Shown piece after piece: positions 23,471-34,832 of a stretch of DNA of 64,000 nucleotides. Location of the stretch: NCBI GenBank assembly GCA_037074705.1, contig CM073596.1:59595619-59659618 (forward strand), read 5' to 3'. Every line of letters starts with the position of its first letter. Within the stretch, counting starts at the first letter, position 1. The notes under the pieces are model-generated. The model saw nothing but the letters and a program-made list of their open reading frames with translations. It ran no database searches and was not told where the DNA came from. The position numbers and the translations under genes are program-made. Source of the stretch: Zhengitettix transpicula (Eukaryota; Arthropoda; Insecta; Orthoptera; Tetrigidae).

Positions 23471-23942
23471 ACGAAAACTATTTTTCAGTATTTTTTTTTT
23501 ACTGTGGCCTTTGTCCTTTGCACCTGGCACTCGCCGTAAACTCTCTGCTTATCTGAGATTTTATAAATAACGTAAGATTAACCAAGATTTAAAGAAGAAA
23601 CCCTTATACAGTCTCAATTATTGGACCTTGTTTTTCTTAACGCCTAACAACTTTTTATTTTTGGCAGACAATCACTTGGAGATTTACTCTCATGCGTCTC
23701 ATGTGCGCTGGGGTGGTTGCTGACTCACGTTGTCCCGCGATGTACAGTATTTCTGCTCGTACTTGTAACTTCGGTTATAATTTAAAATACATTCTCGGTA
23801 ATTAATTTTTGTCATAAATTTTGATTCTTCCTTGACAAGTAAAACTACATTAGTATTATTTATTTTTATTAAATTTATTTCTAATAATAACCAAGATGGC
23901 CAAGTACAAACAAAATAAGTGATGATATAAATACCACACAAA

Positions 23943-23974
23943 CGTTTCTGGGATCCTTGTGCGTTTTCCTCATG
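23943..23974 (-). ncRNA. Decayed hammerhead-like core, left arm
   Basis: Minus strand: ATGAGGA in place of CTGAGGA, then AAACGCACAAGGATCCCA and GAAACG. C3 is lost. The flanking GTTGTGTCGCTCGAGGCTCT matches sister copies. Confidence 0.4.
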
Positions 23975-24049
23975 TGCGGAGAAGAGCCTCGAGCGACACA
24001 ACTGCTTTAGTCGATTGACAAAACTTTGCTTTTGAGTATTGTGAAGTGT

Positions 24050-24200
24050 CCATTGCGGTTGTGTCGCTCTAGGCTCTTCTTAGCACCTGAAGAAAGGGAC
24101 AAGGATTTCAGAGACGTTGTGTGGTATTTATATTAACACCTTATTTTGTCTGTATTTGGCTATGTTTATTAATATTAATTTTTCAATCAGATGTAAATTT
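24050..24200 (+). mobile_element. Penelope-type 3' tail, right arm
   Basis: GTTGTGTCGCTCTAGGCTCT, TCTTAGCACCTGAAGAAAGG, a GAGACGTTG variant, TGTGGTATTTATATTA, and CAATCAGATGTAAA. A helix-I-like fold is visible: GTG with CAC, a TCGCT bulge, then CTAGG with CTTAG. Confidence 0.6.
24087..24116 (+). ncRNA. Hammerhead-like core with damaged GAAA
   Basis: CTGAAGA is intact, but GAAA is GAGA and helix II pairing is poor. Useful for aligning helix I, not expected to cleave. Confidence 0.4.
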
Positions 24201-24516
24201 TGCATTTCAACATTTTAAATCAATTACTACTGGCCTTGTCCGCTGTCAATAAAAATCTCAATCTCAGGATTTGTTTAAATTCGTTATTTTTAATTCCAGT
24301 GATGTGTCTGGAAACTTCTGCGTTTGAATTAATTACCGAGAATGTTTATATCAAAATAAATGATAACCGAGGTAATAAATACGAGCAGCAATGCTGTACA
24401 TCGCGGGACAGCGTGAGTCGGCAACCCCGCCAGCGAACACGAGACGCATGAGAGTAAATCTCCAAGTGATTGTCTTGTCTGCCAAAAATCAAAAGTTGTT
24501 AAGCGTTAAGAAAAAA

Positions 24517-25488
24517 ATAACACTGCACGAAGCCAGAATTATAAGATCAATAATAAATGTATCAGAAAAGTATATTGTATAATAACATGCAATGAAGCAG
24601 GCTGAAATATAAATAGGTATAGGGGGAAGCACCAAGGTCTCTGAATTATCAAAAACCGTGTCTTGGCAAAGTTCCCTAGTTTCCTTATGAAGACACAATA
24701 ATGTCCTCGGCTTATCAACGGCTGTTTCGTCGCCGTCGGCTTCTCATTCTTGTCTTCTAACAACCCCCCCGCCCCCCCTCCCCACGGTTCTCTTCTCCTC
24801 TCCGCTTATAATTCATTTCCTATGCCTGACATGGCAGCTTTTCCCTCATCCCTCCACGTCGGTGCTATAGCGAAATATTTAAGCAAACTGTTAGGCTGTT
24901 TGCAACATCTCCCCGGTAGCAGGTTGATTAAATTTGCTAATTAGGGTGGAGAAGGCGACGCGTTTTCAACAGAGGGAGGTGGCGGTGGTGTAGGTGGTGG
25001 GGAGGGGGTTGCATGCATTATTCATGGTCCCCTGGCTCCCTAAAGCCGAACAGTACCATAGAGACGGACGTTTCCACACTGCACCCACACACACATACAT
25101 GCATCGATAGTGTGTGTGTGTGTGTGTGTGTGGTGGCAACATTTACCCCCTCCCCACCCCCTTTCCACTTCACCTGTGGTGACGAGCGAAAACGCCGCCG
25201 CCCCGTCAAACTGCTTCCACGAGTGAAATTAACTAAACCTGAAACGACGTGAGACAATCGAAACAGGTAGTTACTGCGATAATTAAACACAGTGAAAAAG
25301 CAATAAAGGGGAAAACGTCGGTGTTCTGTGGAAATGCATTCCGGTTGAACGAGGAGGCGTTTGTCAGAGTTGCGTAACACTCTGCCGGGATTTACAATCC
25401 TAGGAAGACAAAGGTTGACTGGTTCCTCGACGCCTACATACAGCGCTAAAAAAACAAAGTATTTCTCTGATAATTAATTTTAGAACCG

Positions 25489-25545
<57 letters not shown>

Positions 25546-25959
25546 CGAAAATCCCCGTGTTCATAATTGATGTAAAACTTTATTATATAATTATAATGTT
25601 CCGAGGTTATGGAGAAGGCGAGGAGACTTTAACCGGATGTTGTGAACGTAAATGTCATACTATTAAAATTTGTATCATCTCGGATTTTTTTTTTCTTTTT
25701 CGGCTTTCGTACGTAATAATTTTACGTCAGTTTTTTCTTTTATAAAATATTTTTCCAAACGTACGACTTCTCGCAGAAAAATATTAAGCTTAAGAAGAGG
25801 TATATTAACAGTCGGAATCAAAGATATGTCAATTGGTTGATTGACCGCACAGAAATCTACTTTAAGATGGTTTTTATTTCACGATCACCATCAGAGCATT
25901 TTTTAATATTTCAAAAAAAAAATTCTATATTCATTATAAAATCAAAGTTTTCTTACCCA
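24517..25959. other. Stretch without gene
   Basis: GT run 25110-25133, TA microsatellite 25492-25544, and GGTGGT/GTGG-rich tract near 24970-25010. Overlapping antisense ORFs around 25018-25380 look random. Confidence 0.45.
25492..25544. repeat. (TA)n microsatellite
   Basis: TA run of about 53 bases. Confidence 0.95.
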
Positions 25960-25996
25960 ATACCAGACAATATTTTTTGTTATTGATTTAAGACAA

Positions 25997-26026
25997 CGTT
26001 TCGGTACGTGTTTGTTCCTTCCTCAG
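25997..26026 (-). ncRNA. Hammerhead-like core, minus array unit 3
   Basis: CTGAGGA, extra A, GGAAC...GTACC (one mismatch in helix II), GAAACG. Core residues intact (N7 is G). Confidence 0.5.
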
Positions 26027-26148
26027 CTCTTTCCGGCTTTAATCTATTTAAAGGTTAACAATTGTATTTTTACGTTTGTTTATACGAAATAAATAATGCA
26101 TGTTTCTGACCCAATACAAGTCAATATTTTTTTATTGATTTACGACAA

Positions 26149-26178
26149 CGTTCCGGTACGTTTTTGTTCCTTCCTCAG
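26149..26178 (-). ncRNA. Hammerhead-like core, minus array unit 2, damaged
   Basis: CTGAGGA is intact, but GAAACG has become GGAACG (A13 changed). Helix II has one mismatch. Confidence 0.4.
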
Positions 26179-26298
26179 CTCTTTCCGGCTTTAATCTATT
26201 TAAAGGTTAACGATTGTATTTTTACGTCTGTGTATACGAAATAAATAATGCAGTTTTTTGACCCAATACATGACAACATTTTTATTTATTTACGACAA

Positions 26299-26328
26299 CG
26301 TTTCGGTACGTGTTTGTACCTTCCTCAG
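26299..26328 (-). ncRNA. Hammerhead-like core, minus array unit 1, intact
   Basis: CTGAGGA, extra A, helix II GGTAC/GTACC with AAACAC loop, then GAAACGTTGTC. All core residues and five perfect pairs are present. ACGTT recurs in each unit, so it could supply the opposite strand of helix III and the cleavage site. Confidence 0.6.
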
Positions 26329-26345
26329 ATCTTTCTTGAGGATAA

Positions 26346-26469
26346 ATGGTACGAGGGTTTGTAAGCAAGCCATTTTCTAAATTTCTGCACATAACGGCGA
26401 TTTATTTAGTCTGTATAGTCACCACCGGATTAGTTGTGTCTTTTGTACTACTCTAAATTAAATAAATTG

Positions 26470-26522
<53 letters not shown>

Positions 26523-27692
26523 GAGCAACTACGTACGATTCCCCTTCATTTCCTAGTATCATCCAACTTACTTCAAGATTATTAAAATTTTAAACAGCCC
26601 ACAACAGGGTGAACCTGAACGCCGTCGGGAATCCCCCCCCCCTCCCCCGAGAACGTCAATTTTTATTAATCGTGTGTGTGTTAAAACATTTTAATTTCGC
26701 TATTATACTATGTGTCATAGATATTATAATTCAGTTTAATTAAATGTATTTTTAAAAACTCCGTGTGATAGTATTTGAGCGTTTACTACCGTCTTATTTG
26801 ATTTTTCATCCCCTCTACTTTGCTTTGCACTTATCCAACGTTATTACCATTGTGATTATCCACCACCCCCCGCCCACCCCGCACTATTTTCATTCCTCAC
26901 CTCTGTAATCCAATCTTTTTTTCTCATTATATTTGCGCCGTGGACCGTACCTAATTACCACGTGTTTCCGTTTTCTCTCACTGCCCCCTCCACTATTTAA
27001 ACGTCAACTCGCTTTTATGAATAAATTAATTCTGGACCCTTGACAGCGTCGTTTTCGTCGTCCAAGTTTATTGCATCCGCGAAGTGAGAGAGGACATAAT
27101 TGAGACATCCACAGGGTGGGCGATGTTGGCTTCAGGTGCCCCCCGCCCCCGCTCCTCCTGTCATCCTTGTTCCTCTCTCTCTCTCCCTCTCCACCAGCCT
27201 TTTCAATGCAGCAGTGTGGAGCACACAAGTCAGAAATTATCGCTATGGTACTTAGGCAAATTATACCACTTCCCGCACGGATAACTTGTAGCAATTTTCT
27301 CTGAAGAGCCCCCACTCATTAAGCTTCAAAAGGGAAAAGGACCACGCCCCACTCGAAGCAATAAGAGCAAGACTCCGGGGGGGCACTCGCACACAACTTC
27401 GCAGGTATTAACTACCTGTTAAAACAGACAACTAACGTAATTGTCTGACCGAACATCCTCACGCTTGCCAAGGAGATTCAGTTAAACCAGGAATGATTTG
27501 CCACAGTTGCGCCGGGGGGGGGGGGGGGGGGTTGGTTGCTGTACGGCCAAGGGTTTCTCAGAAGAATTTATTATGAACAACTGTGAAGGCTTGATCTTTG
27601 CAAATCTCCGACCACTTCATTTACCATCACCAGTTAAGTGTTGTAAAACAATTTACTTATTCCTATAGCGCCATAACAACTGCAAAATAGGA
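26346..27692. other. Stretch without gene
   Basis: TA microsatellite 26472-26518, C run near 26633-26647, G run 27514-27531. Short overlapping ORFs at 27004-27315 on both strands are proline/serine rich and not convincing. Confidence 0.45.
26472..26518. repeat. (TA)n microsatellite
   Basis: TA run of about 47 bases. Confidence 0.95.
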
Positions 27693-27977
27693 TGAATCTG
27701 CGAGGGATGTTCTCCCGCAGGCAGAACCTTGTAGGAGAGATACTAAGGGGTACCCAATGCCCGACCTACCCGATGCAGGTTTTTCTAGGGTTTTCCCTGC
27801 ATTTCTTTAGGCGAATGCCGGGTAGGATCCTTAAACCATAGCCCGGGGGCCCCTAGTTAACCCTTGGCTACCTTCCTCTACCCTTCCGCATCCCCCTTTC
27901 TAATCCCTTCTTATGCTATTAAAGAGGAGTTGCCCAATGTGGATCACCCTCATGTAGCCTGTTGCCCTAAAAAAAAC
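27693..27977 (+). mobile_element. Rep-A copy, internally deleted, first of a trimer
   Basis: Has the 5' hairpin (CTGCGAGGGATGTTCTCCCG) and TTGTAGGAGAGATAC, then jumps to TACCCAATGCCCGACC. It ends GTTGCCC plus an A run. The missing middle is about 250 bases. Confidence 0.85.
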
Positions 27978-28080
27978 CCTTCCGCATCCCTCCTTTCTAA
28001 TCCCTTCCTATGCTATTAAAGGGGAGTTGCCCAAAGTGGATTACCCTCATGTAGCCTGTTGCCGTAAAAAAAAGAAAAAA
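27978..28080 (+). mobile_element. Rep-A 3' fragment, second of a trimer
   Basis: Starts CCCTTCCGCATCCCTCC and ends GTTGCCG plus an A-rich run. It is fused head-to-tail between two larger copies. Confidence 0.8.
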
Positions 28081-28082
28081 AG

Positions 28083-28605
28083 ATGCCTTTTCCGCCCCTC
28101 GCAGGTCAAACCTTTTAGGAGAGACACGAAGGGGCTACCTTTGGGGATGCCTTTTCCTCTCCATTTTTGAACTAAGGTTGCCCACAAGCCGAGGCACCTC
28201 GGCCTGTTTTGAGAGGTGTATGTTCCGGGGTCACAGACCTTGGGCATACGGTAAGAGTTGTCCTCTCTTCCCATTGGAATAGTCGGCCAGCTGCCTCCTA
28301 AACTGGTCGAGGCACGGAGACAGGAATGCTGCGTCCCCACAGCAAACTCCTCTCCCACTATCGGAAGAGCGTGGGACAAGTATCCAATGCCCGACCTACC
28401 TGATGCACGTTTTTCTAGGGTTTTCCCTGCATTTCTTTAGGCGAATGCCGGGTAGGATCCTTAAAATATAGCCCGGGGGCCCTAGTTAACCCTTGGCTAC
28501 CTTCCTCTACCCTTCCGCATCCCCCCTTTCAAATCCCTTCCTATGCTATTAGAGAGGAGTTGCCCAACGTGGATTACCCTCATGTAGCCTGTTGCCCTAA
28601 AAAGA
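28083..28605 (+). mobile_element. Rep-A copy, nearly full, third of a trimer
   Basis: From GCCTTTTCCGCCCCTCGCAG (a remnant of the hairpin region) through all landmarks to GTTGCCC plus an A-rich tail. An open frame of about 60 codons on each strand is a property of the repeat. Confidence 0.85.
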
Positions 28606-28919
28606 AAACAACTGGTTCTCAAAGAGGCTACTTTATTATTAAATGATTATTATAATCTACAATACACGAAATTAATTCTTATAACTGAAGGGGAAAAAAA
28701 CTATTAAAAGAAGCGAGAAGAAATAAATACTAGGATGAGATGAATTCTATAAACGTGATGACAATCACACGTCAAATAATTAACACATAATATAATACGT
28801 ATTCTACGTATATGACCAACATGTAACGGTGTATCTTAATTTATTGCCCGCTAATTAAGGTTTTAATATAGTTAAAACGGCCTTAAATACAATTTTTAAA
28901 AAAACAGACGTCAGTGCTG

Positions 28920-30065
28920 AAAAGAGAATTTATTACCAGACGTATAAAATTAAGGTTTAAAGTGTGTTAACTCCTATTTTTTAAAAAAATATTCGCCATT
29001 ACTACATTAATTTTTTTTTACTACAGCCTTAACTGATACCAGGTCATATTTCCGGTATTGGCCGGTCTCATAGTAGACCCGTAATATAAAATTAATTAGA
29101 CTCTATTCCATTAGTCACTTTGAATATTTTTTAAATTAATTTATTAATAGTCTAATTTTTACCACATCCGTGACACTAAGGTGTAAAGTGTGGTAATCCT
29201 TTTTTTTAATATTGACCATTATTCCATTAATTACTTTTTTCACAACCGTCTTAATTGATACTAGATGATTTTTTCCGGTATTGGCCGGTCTCATAGTAGC
29301 CCCGTAATATAAAATTAATTAGACTCTATTTCCTTAGTCACTTTGAATATTTTTTAAAATTAATTTATTAATAGTCTAATTTTTACCACATCCGTGACAG
29401 TAAGGGGTAAAGTCTGTTAAGCCTTTTTTAAAAAATATTCGCCCTTACTACATGAGTTATTATTTTTACTACAGCCTTAACTTATACTAGATGATTTTTC
29501 CGGTATTGGCCGGTCTCATAGCAGCCCCGTAATATAATATTAATTACTCTCTATTCCCTTAGTCATTTTGAATATTTCTTAAATTAATTTATTAATAGTC
29601 TTATTTTTACCAGATCCGTGAAATTAAGGCTCAAAGCGTGGTTAATCCTTTTTTTTTAAAAAAAAAAGTGTTTCGCCATTACTACATTACTTTTTTTCCC
29701 CCCAAAAAATCGTCTTAACTGATACTTAGATGATTTTTCTGGTAATGGCCGGTCTCATAGTAGACCCGTAATATGAATTTAATTACACTCTATTTATTCC
29801 ATTAGTCACTTTGAATATTTTTTAAATTAATTTATTAATAGTCTTATTTTTACCAGATCCGTGAAATTAAGGCTCAAAGCGTGTTTAGTCTCTTTTTTTT
29901 AAAAAAAAAAAGTGTTTCGCCATTACTCCATTACTTCCCCCCCCCCCCAAAAAAAATCGTCTTAACTGATACTAGATGATTTTTCTGGTATTGGCCGGTC
30001 TCATAGTAGACCAGTAATATAAATTAATTAGACTCTATTCCGTTAGTGATTTTTGAATATTTTTA
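28920..30065. repeat. Tandem array, five units of about 223-246 bp
   Basis: GGCCGGTCTCATAG recurs at 29060, 29283, 29508, 29747 and 29993. Units share CTTAACTGATACTAGATGAT, TAATTAGACTCTATTCC, TTTATTAATAGTCT and ACCA(C/G)ATCCGTGA. Length change comes mostly from C/A and T/A homopolymer growth between GTTTAGTC-like and CGTCTTAACT blocks. Confidence 0.9.
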
Positions 30066-30718
30066 AAATGTCACCTCTTCGTATATCGACGGGGGTTTAA
30101 CAATCGAAAACATCGAAAACCTCAGATTTTGTCATTAATATCGGAAATTTCTTATCAAATTTCCCACTACTACTCCTCCCTATTCACCCCTTACATCTAC
30201 AACGAGGGCTGCTACTGAACCTTGCAACTTTATTAGCATGGTGAATATCACCTGTGGAATTGGTCACCGATCTCGGTCTCTGTCAATTCCAATTGATGTC
30301 AGATTAATAAAACTACAAATATAGGTTAAAATTTAGTAGAATAAGACTACCACTTTTTTTAACCATTATTAGATATCATAAAAGCTTGATTAATATCTAT
30401 AAATATATTTTTCAGGTAAATAATAATTAACTCTACAAAGACAGTTTTGTATCATGTTACAGCTACCACCAGGAAAAATACCCCAATAGTAGCTTAATAA
30501 TAATAATAAAAAAAATAAATATATATTCTCACTATTGAGAAAACTAATAAATAAATAAACAAACCACAGCCATTTTTAATTCAGAAAAAAGAATTTTATT
30601 ATTGTAAAATTAGACAAGAAAATTTATGTTTTTTTTTTTTTGGGGGGGGGGTATGTGCCAAATGTTATTCTAATCATTGTAATAGTGTTGTTATATTTTT
30701 GTGGTTTTAAAATTCAAT

Positions 30719-30749
30719 CTGATGAAGTCACAAAATAAGCGATGAAACG
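30719..30749 (+). ncRNA. Hammerhead-like core
   Basis: CTGATGA, A, GTCAC...GCGAT (one mismatch, one G-U), GAAACGTTG. Core residues intact, helix II weakened. Confidence 0.5.
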
Positions 30750-30925
30750 TTGTAAATTCTTTTTCCCTCTGACTTAAAATAGGCAGAAAAAAATAATTTA
30801 TTATTCTAAAATTAAACAACAAAATTTTATAATTTTTTTTTTGGTATCTGCCAAAAGTTTCTTAAAAAATGTTTTTCTAATCATTGTAAAATTTTTTTTG
30901 TTGTTTTTGTAGTTTAAAATTTAAC

Positions 30926-30957
30926 CTGATAAAAGTCCCAATATGAGCGATGAAACG
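30926..30957 (+). ncRNA. Decayed hammerhead-like core
   Basis: CTGATAAAAGTCCC...GAGCGAT then GAAACGTTG; G8 is A. The GTTTAATTTT that follows nearly complements AAAATTTAAC before the core, preserving helix I. Confidence 0.45.
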
Positions 30958-31040
30958 TTGTTTAATTTTACAATAATAAATTCTTTTTTTGTCTGACTTA
31001 AAAATAGGCTGATTTTTTGTTAATATTAAAAGCTTGTATG

Positions 31041-32031
31041 ATTCCTCCCCTTTTTTTAAAATAAAATAATCAGAGACTCGTCGGCTGCTTTCCTTAATTT
31101 TTGTTCTCATGAATGTATCGTCCATTGGAGAAAACTGCCCTTTTTCTTCCCTTAAAAATAGACGAGCGATAACTCACATTTTGTTTTTTTAAAAAAAATA
31201 AATTGGAATTGTTAAGTATTGAAGTGAGATAATTCGCTTCCCTTGTGCCCTCGTTGTTATACTTGAAAAAGGTATTTAAAAAAAAAATTCCCCCCGACTC
31301 TTCCTCCGGCTAACTGACTGAACTGAGCTCAATTACGGATTATCTGTGACGGGGGGCGAAAGAACTCCTGTAACAGTTTTGGCTATATATTTTTCAAACT
31401 TGTTATCCGTTCGTTATTCGGCAAGTTACAAGGGAAGAAAGTAAATTATGCGGGGCGGGGTGGGGTGGGGTCAGGGTGGGGGGGGGGGAAAGTTTCTTTT
31501 TATCTGTGACGCCTTGGGAAGAATATATTATGACCTCGCCATACGATCAGCTGCAACGTACAAGAAGAAGATGGATGAAATTATTTTCTCGTATCCAATT
31601 GCCCCTTTATTTTTCCCCTTACAGTGGTTGGTACACCTTGCTCGAAGAATAGCGGAATTAATCCGATTTTTTTTTTCGCAAGATATAAAATCGATTTTTA
31701 AATATTGAAATTTTGTTGAATTTACGAATAATCGAAACAGACAGACATGGATAAAGTTGAAGATGGAGAATAAAATATGGTAGGGTTGCTTAACAAATAT
31801 TAATGGAAATTTATAATTCAGCGTTAATTCATTTTTATTGTAATGAATAGTCTTTGAAATTGGGTATTTCTTTGATGGATACTTGATAATTATCTCTGGC
31901 GAAAACGTTATCGCTGGTAAAAAAAAACAAAGATATTGTTTATGACATTTCAGAAATTTTACGAAAGGAGCATAACTGTTCTTTAAATGACCAAAGAAAT
32001 TTTCTTAAGCTTTCAATTTCAGTCACAGGAC

Positions 32032-32077
<46 letters not shown>

Positions 32078-32089
32078 CTAATTACTTAC
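31041..32089. other. AT-rich stretch without gene
   Basis: G-rich tract at 31450-31490, TA run 32035-32073. Nothing recognised as coding. Confidence 0.45.
32035..32073. repeat. (TA)n microsatellite
   Basis: TA run of about 39 bases at the edge of the 32090-33170 repeat. Confidence 0.95.
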
Positions 32090-32434
32090 ATTATATTAAT
32101 ACACGAGGTTTAGTTTCTAACGTGAAACAGCTACAGGTATTTTATAATTGAAGTCTCTTTGTAAATATGAAATAAATTATTCTGACACATTAAAAATATT
32201 ATGACGGAAAAATTTTCCGATTATTTTTTTTTTCAGAATTGAACTAACTCAAACGTTAACATTATATTGAAATTCTTACCTTTATTAGTTGATAATAATA
32301 AGAAGAAGGAGGAGGAGGAGGAGCGGGAGGGTTATATCTCTGGGTTTGTTGTCGGTGTTGTTTGATCTTTGCCTTGTTAGTTGCTTTGGTAATGGCTATG
32401 GGTGAACAATAAATTAACTAAGGAGACGGAGTTA

Positions 32435-32483
<49 letters not shown>

Positions 32484-33170
32484 TATTTAAATGATTTGAA
32501 CCTTGATAAACAAAGTTTAATAATAATTTAAGAGTTTTTATAATATTAATACCGGATGTTTCGCCTCAAATGAGAAACATCTACAGTTATTTTATTATTG
32601 AAGTATCTCTGTAAATTTGAAATAAATTACTCTGCCATATTAAAAATAAAATGACGGAAAAAATTTTTAGATTGTTTTTTTCAGAACTCAAACGTTAACA
32701 TTATAATGAAATTATTACATTTATTAGTTAATAATAAGAAGAAGAAGAAGAAGAAGGGACGGGGGATTATATCCTTGGGTTTTTTGTCGGTGTTGTTTGG
32801 TCTTTGCCTTGTTAGTTGCTTTGGTAATGGCTATGGGTGAACAATTAATTAATTAAAGGAGACGGAGTTAATTTTAATACATATATATATTTAAATGAAT
32901 TGAACCTTGATAAAGAAAGTTTAATAATAATTTAAGAGTTTAGTATAATATTAATACCGGATGTTTCGCCTCAAATGAGAAACATCTACAGGTATTTTAT
33001 AATTGAAGTCTCTTTGTAAATATGAAATATATTACTCTGACTTATTAAATATATTATGAGGGGGGAACAAATTTTCAGATTCTTTTTCCAGAATTGAACG
33101 AACTCGTTGGTTGTTAACATTACATTGAACTTGATTAATGTGTGTCTTATTTTTTTTATCAATTGCAAAT
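32090..33170. repeat. Tandem repeat, two and a half units of about 395-445 bp
   Basis: Repeated words: GAAACATCTACAG, AATTGAAGTCTCTTTGTAAA, TTGTCGGTGTTGTTTG, CTTTGCCTTGTTAGTTGC, GGTAATGGCTATGGGTGAAC and GAGACGGAGTTAATT. Minus-strand reading gives CTGTAGATGTTTCTC and GAGGCGAAACATC, a degenerate hammerhead-like arrangement at 32567 and 32963. GAA and TA microsatellites sit at matching places in the units. Confidence 0.8.
32440..32479. repeat. (TA)n microsatellite
   Basis: TA run of about 40 bases; the next unit has only a short ATATATAT at the same place. Confidence 0.95.
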
Positions 33171-34832
33171 TATTTTTTCAATTTCTGGAATTTATGGGGG
33201 TTTTAAGAGTCAATTTATTTGTCAGTAGTTTCAATATTGGACCAATTAAAAGATTTGTTTGTTTTTAAAATACATTTTATATTATTAGGCGAATATTTAA
33301 TGGTTGTTGAATTGTGTTTTGATTCTAATTGGTGCTGATCTTTTTTTTGTGGTTGTGCTGTTATTTTGGTTTTATCGACAAGACGTCCAGAACGCCATTC
33401 GTATACTGTCAATATTAAGCTATTCCTTCTTAGTAATGAAGTGCTGGTGTGGAGTGTAAGTCAAGGAATAAATACTGATGTTTATGTACTGTAAGTGAAG
33501 ACTCTTTGCTGTATGCGTAAATGTTATCACTGGCGTGAATGTTATCGCTGGGGGGAAAAGAGATTGTTGATGAAGAGCTTCTTCGCTAGGTTGTTGGTCG
33601 CGAAGGATCGTCTTGTTCAGTTTGGAATTTTATATCCGTAGTTTTTATTTAACAACGGAGGAGCGTGGACAACCAGCGGAGGTCGCCGAGGACGACGACG
33701 CCATTTTAAGTAAGCTGGATGTGGTCAGTTTGTATTTAGAAACACCATTGATTATGCGGAAACCCTAAATTGATTATTACAATTTTTATTTAAAACATTT
33801 CATGGGCTATTTTAAGCATTTTCATACCCCGCCATATCCCTGAGAGAAAGACTCGCATCATTAATAAACATTATCCAGCCATTATTATTATTGTTAGAGA
33901 GAGAGAGAGACATTTTCAGAAGACTGTAGAATACACAAGTATTAACTATACTCTAATTTTATTTTCGAAACCTAAGGAAAGATTCTATTTTTCGTCATTA
34001 TATCTTGTCGTGAAATGAGTAGTTGTACATGACTGTTCAGTATCACATAGAAAAGACTAGGATAAGCCATTAAAATATCTATATATAAAAAAAAATTCTC
34101 CCTCATGTGCCACTTCAATTAAATACTATTCGTGCTTGTAAAATTTTAAATGTATGAATTGCGAATGTATTATGTACCTGTGGTGTAGTTTCACCCCCAC
34201 AACATAGTTTGAGACTACCCGATAGTTGCTAGTTCCCCCCCCCCCCCACACCGCTGTAGTGCGGTGGTTTATCATCGGCACAGTTTCAAAACTTGAATTA
34301 TTTATTCATGCTTCTCCGCGGGCAATATAAAGGGGACGGATAGGGACAGAGAGAGAGAGAGAGAGAGAGGGAATTGTGTCTATAAACTATAAAAAGGCCT
34401 TCGAATACGTTGTTTTTTTCTCCTCCCCCCCCCTTCCTCTCCATAACATGATCACGCGATTTCTAAATTATGTCGTATTATAAAAGAGATTATCAGACAG
34501 CTAAAATCCAAACAGGGAAACCACAGTATCGGTTATTGGATCTCGTGTGGAAGAAGAAATTACGCTTTAACGGAAGGTGGAATAATAATTTTAGTGATTA
34601 GAAACAGTTGTAGAAGGAGCATTCACTTCTATTTTTTGCAAACATGTTTACGAAAAAAAATAAGAATTCAGCGAAGAATAAACCGATTGAGAACAAATAC
34701 GTTTTAGAATATATTTAACAGTTAACCGGACGACTCATTCCAGAAGAAAGTCGTTTTACTCTGCTGACAAATCAATAGTCACTATCACGACTTTACTCTC
34801 ATCCATTCCGTCTTATTTTTAAAAAACAGCCT
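33171..34832. other. Stretch without gene
   Basis: GA runs 33896-33911 and 34347-34370, C runs near 34235-34248 and 34425-34433. No element or coding similarity. Confidence 0.45.

Larger units (their letters stand above)
23629..24516. repeat. Large inverted repeat of Penelope-type sequence
   Basis: The left edge (TTTTTCTTAACGCCTAACAA) is mirrored at the right edge (TTGTTAAGCGTTAAGAAAAA). Further mirrored blocks include GACAATCACTTGGAGATTTA with TAAATCTCCAAGTGATTGTC, and TCGCGGGACA with TGTCCCGCGA. Each arm carries one hammerhead-like core, at 23943 (minus) and 24087 (plus). Confidence 0.8.
25960..26345 (-). repeat. Tandem array, three units of about 151 bp, each with a hammerhead-like core
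   Basis: Plus-strand words GACAACGTTTCGGTACGTG, TTCCTTCCTCAGCTCTTTCC, GGCTTTAATCTATTTAAAGG and ACGAAATAAATAATGCA recur with spacings of 152 and 150 bases. The ribozyme-sense strand is minus. Confidence 0.8.
30530..31040 (+). mobile_element. Penelope-type fragment: inverted tail plus two direct hammerhead tails
   Basis: 30530-30625 reads on the minus strand as the family tail (AATTAAAAATGGCTG, TTTATTTATTTATTAG). It is followed by plus-strand cores at 30719 and 30926, the second with its own tail (TGTCTGACTTAAAAATAGGC). The order matches 49160-50460. Confidence 0.6.
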
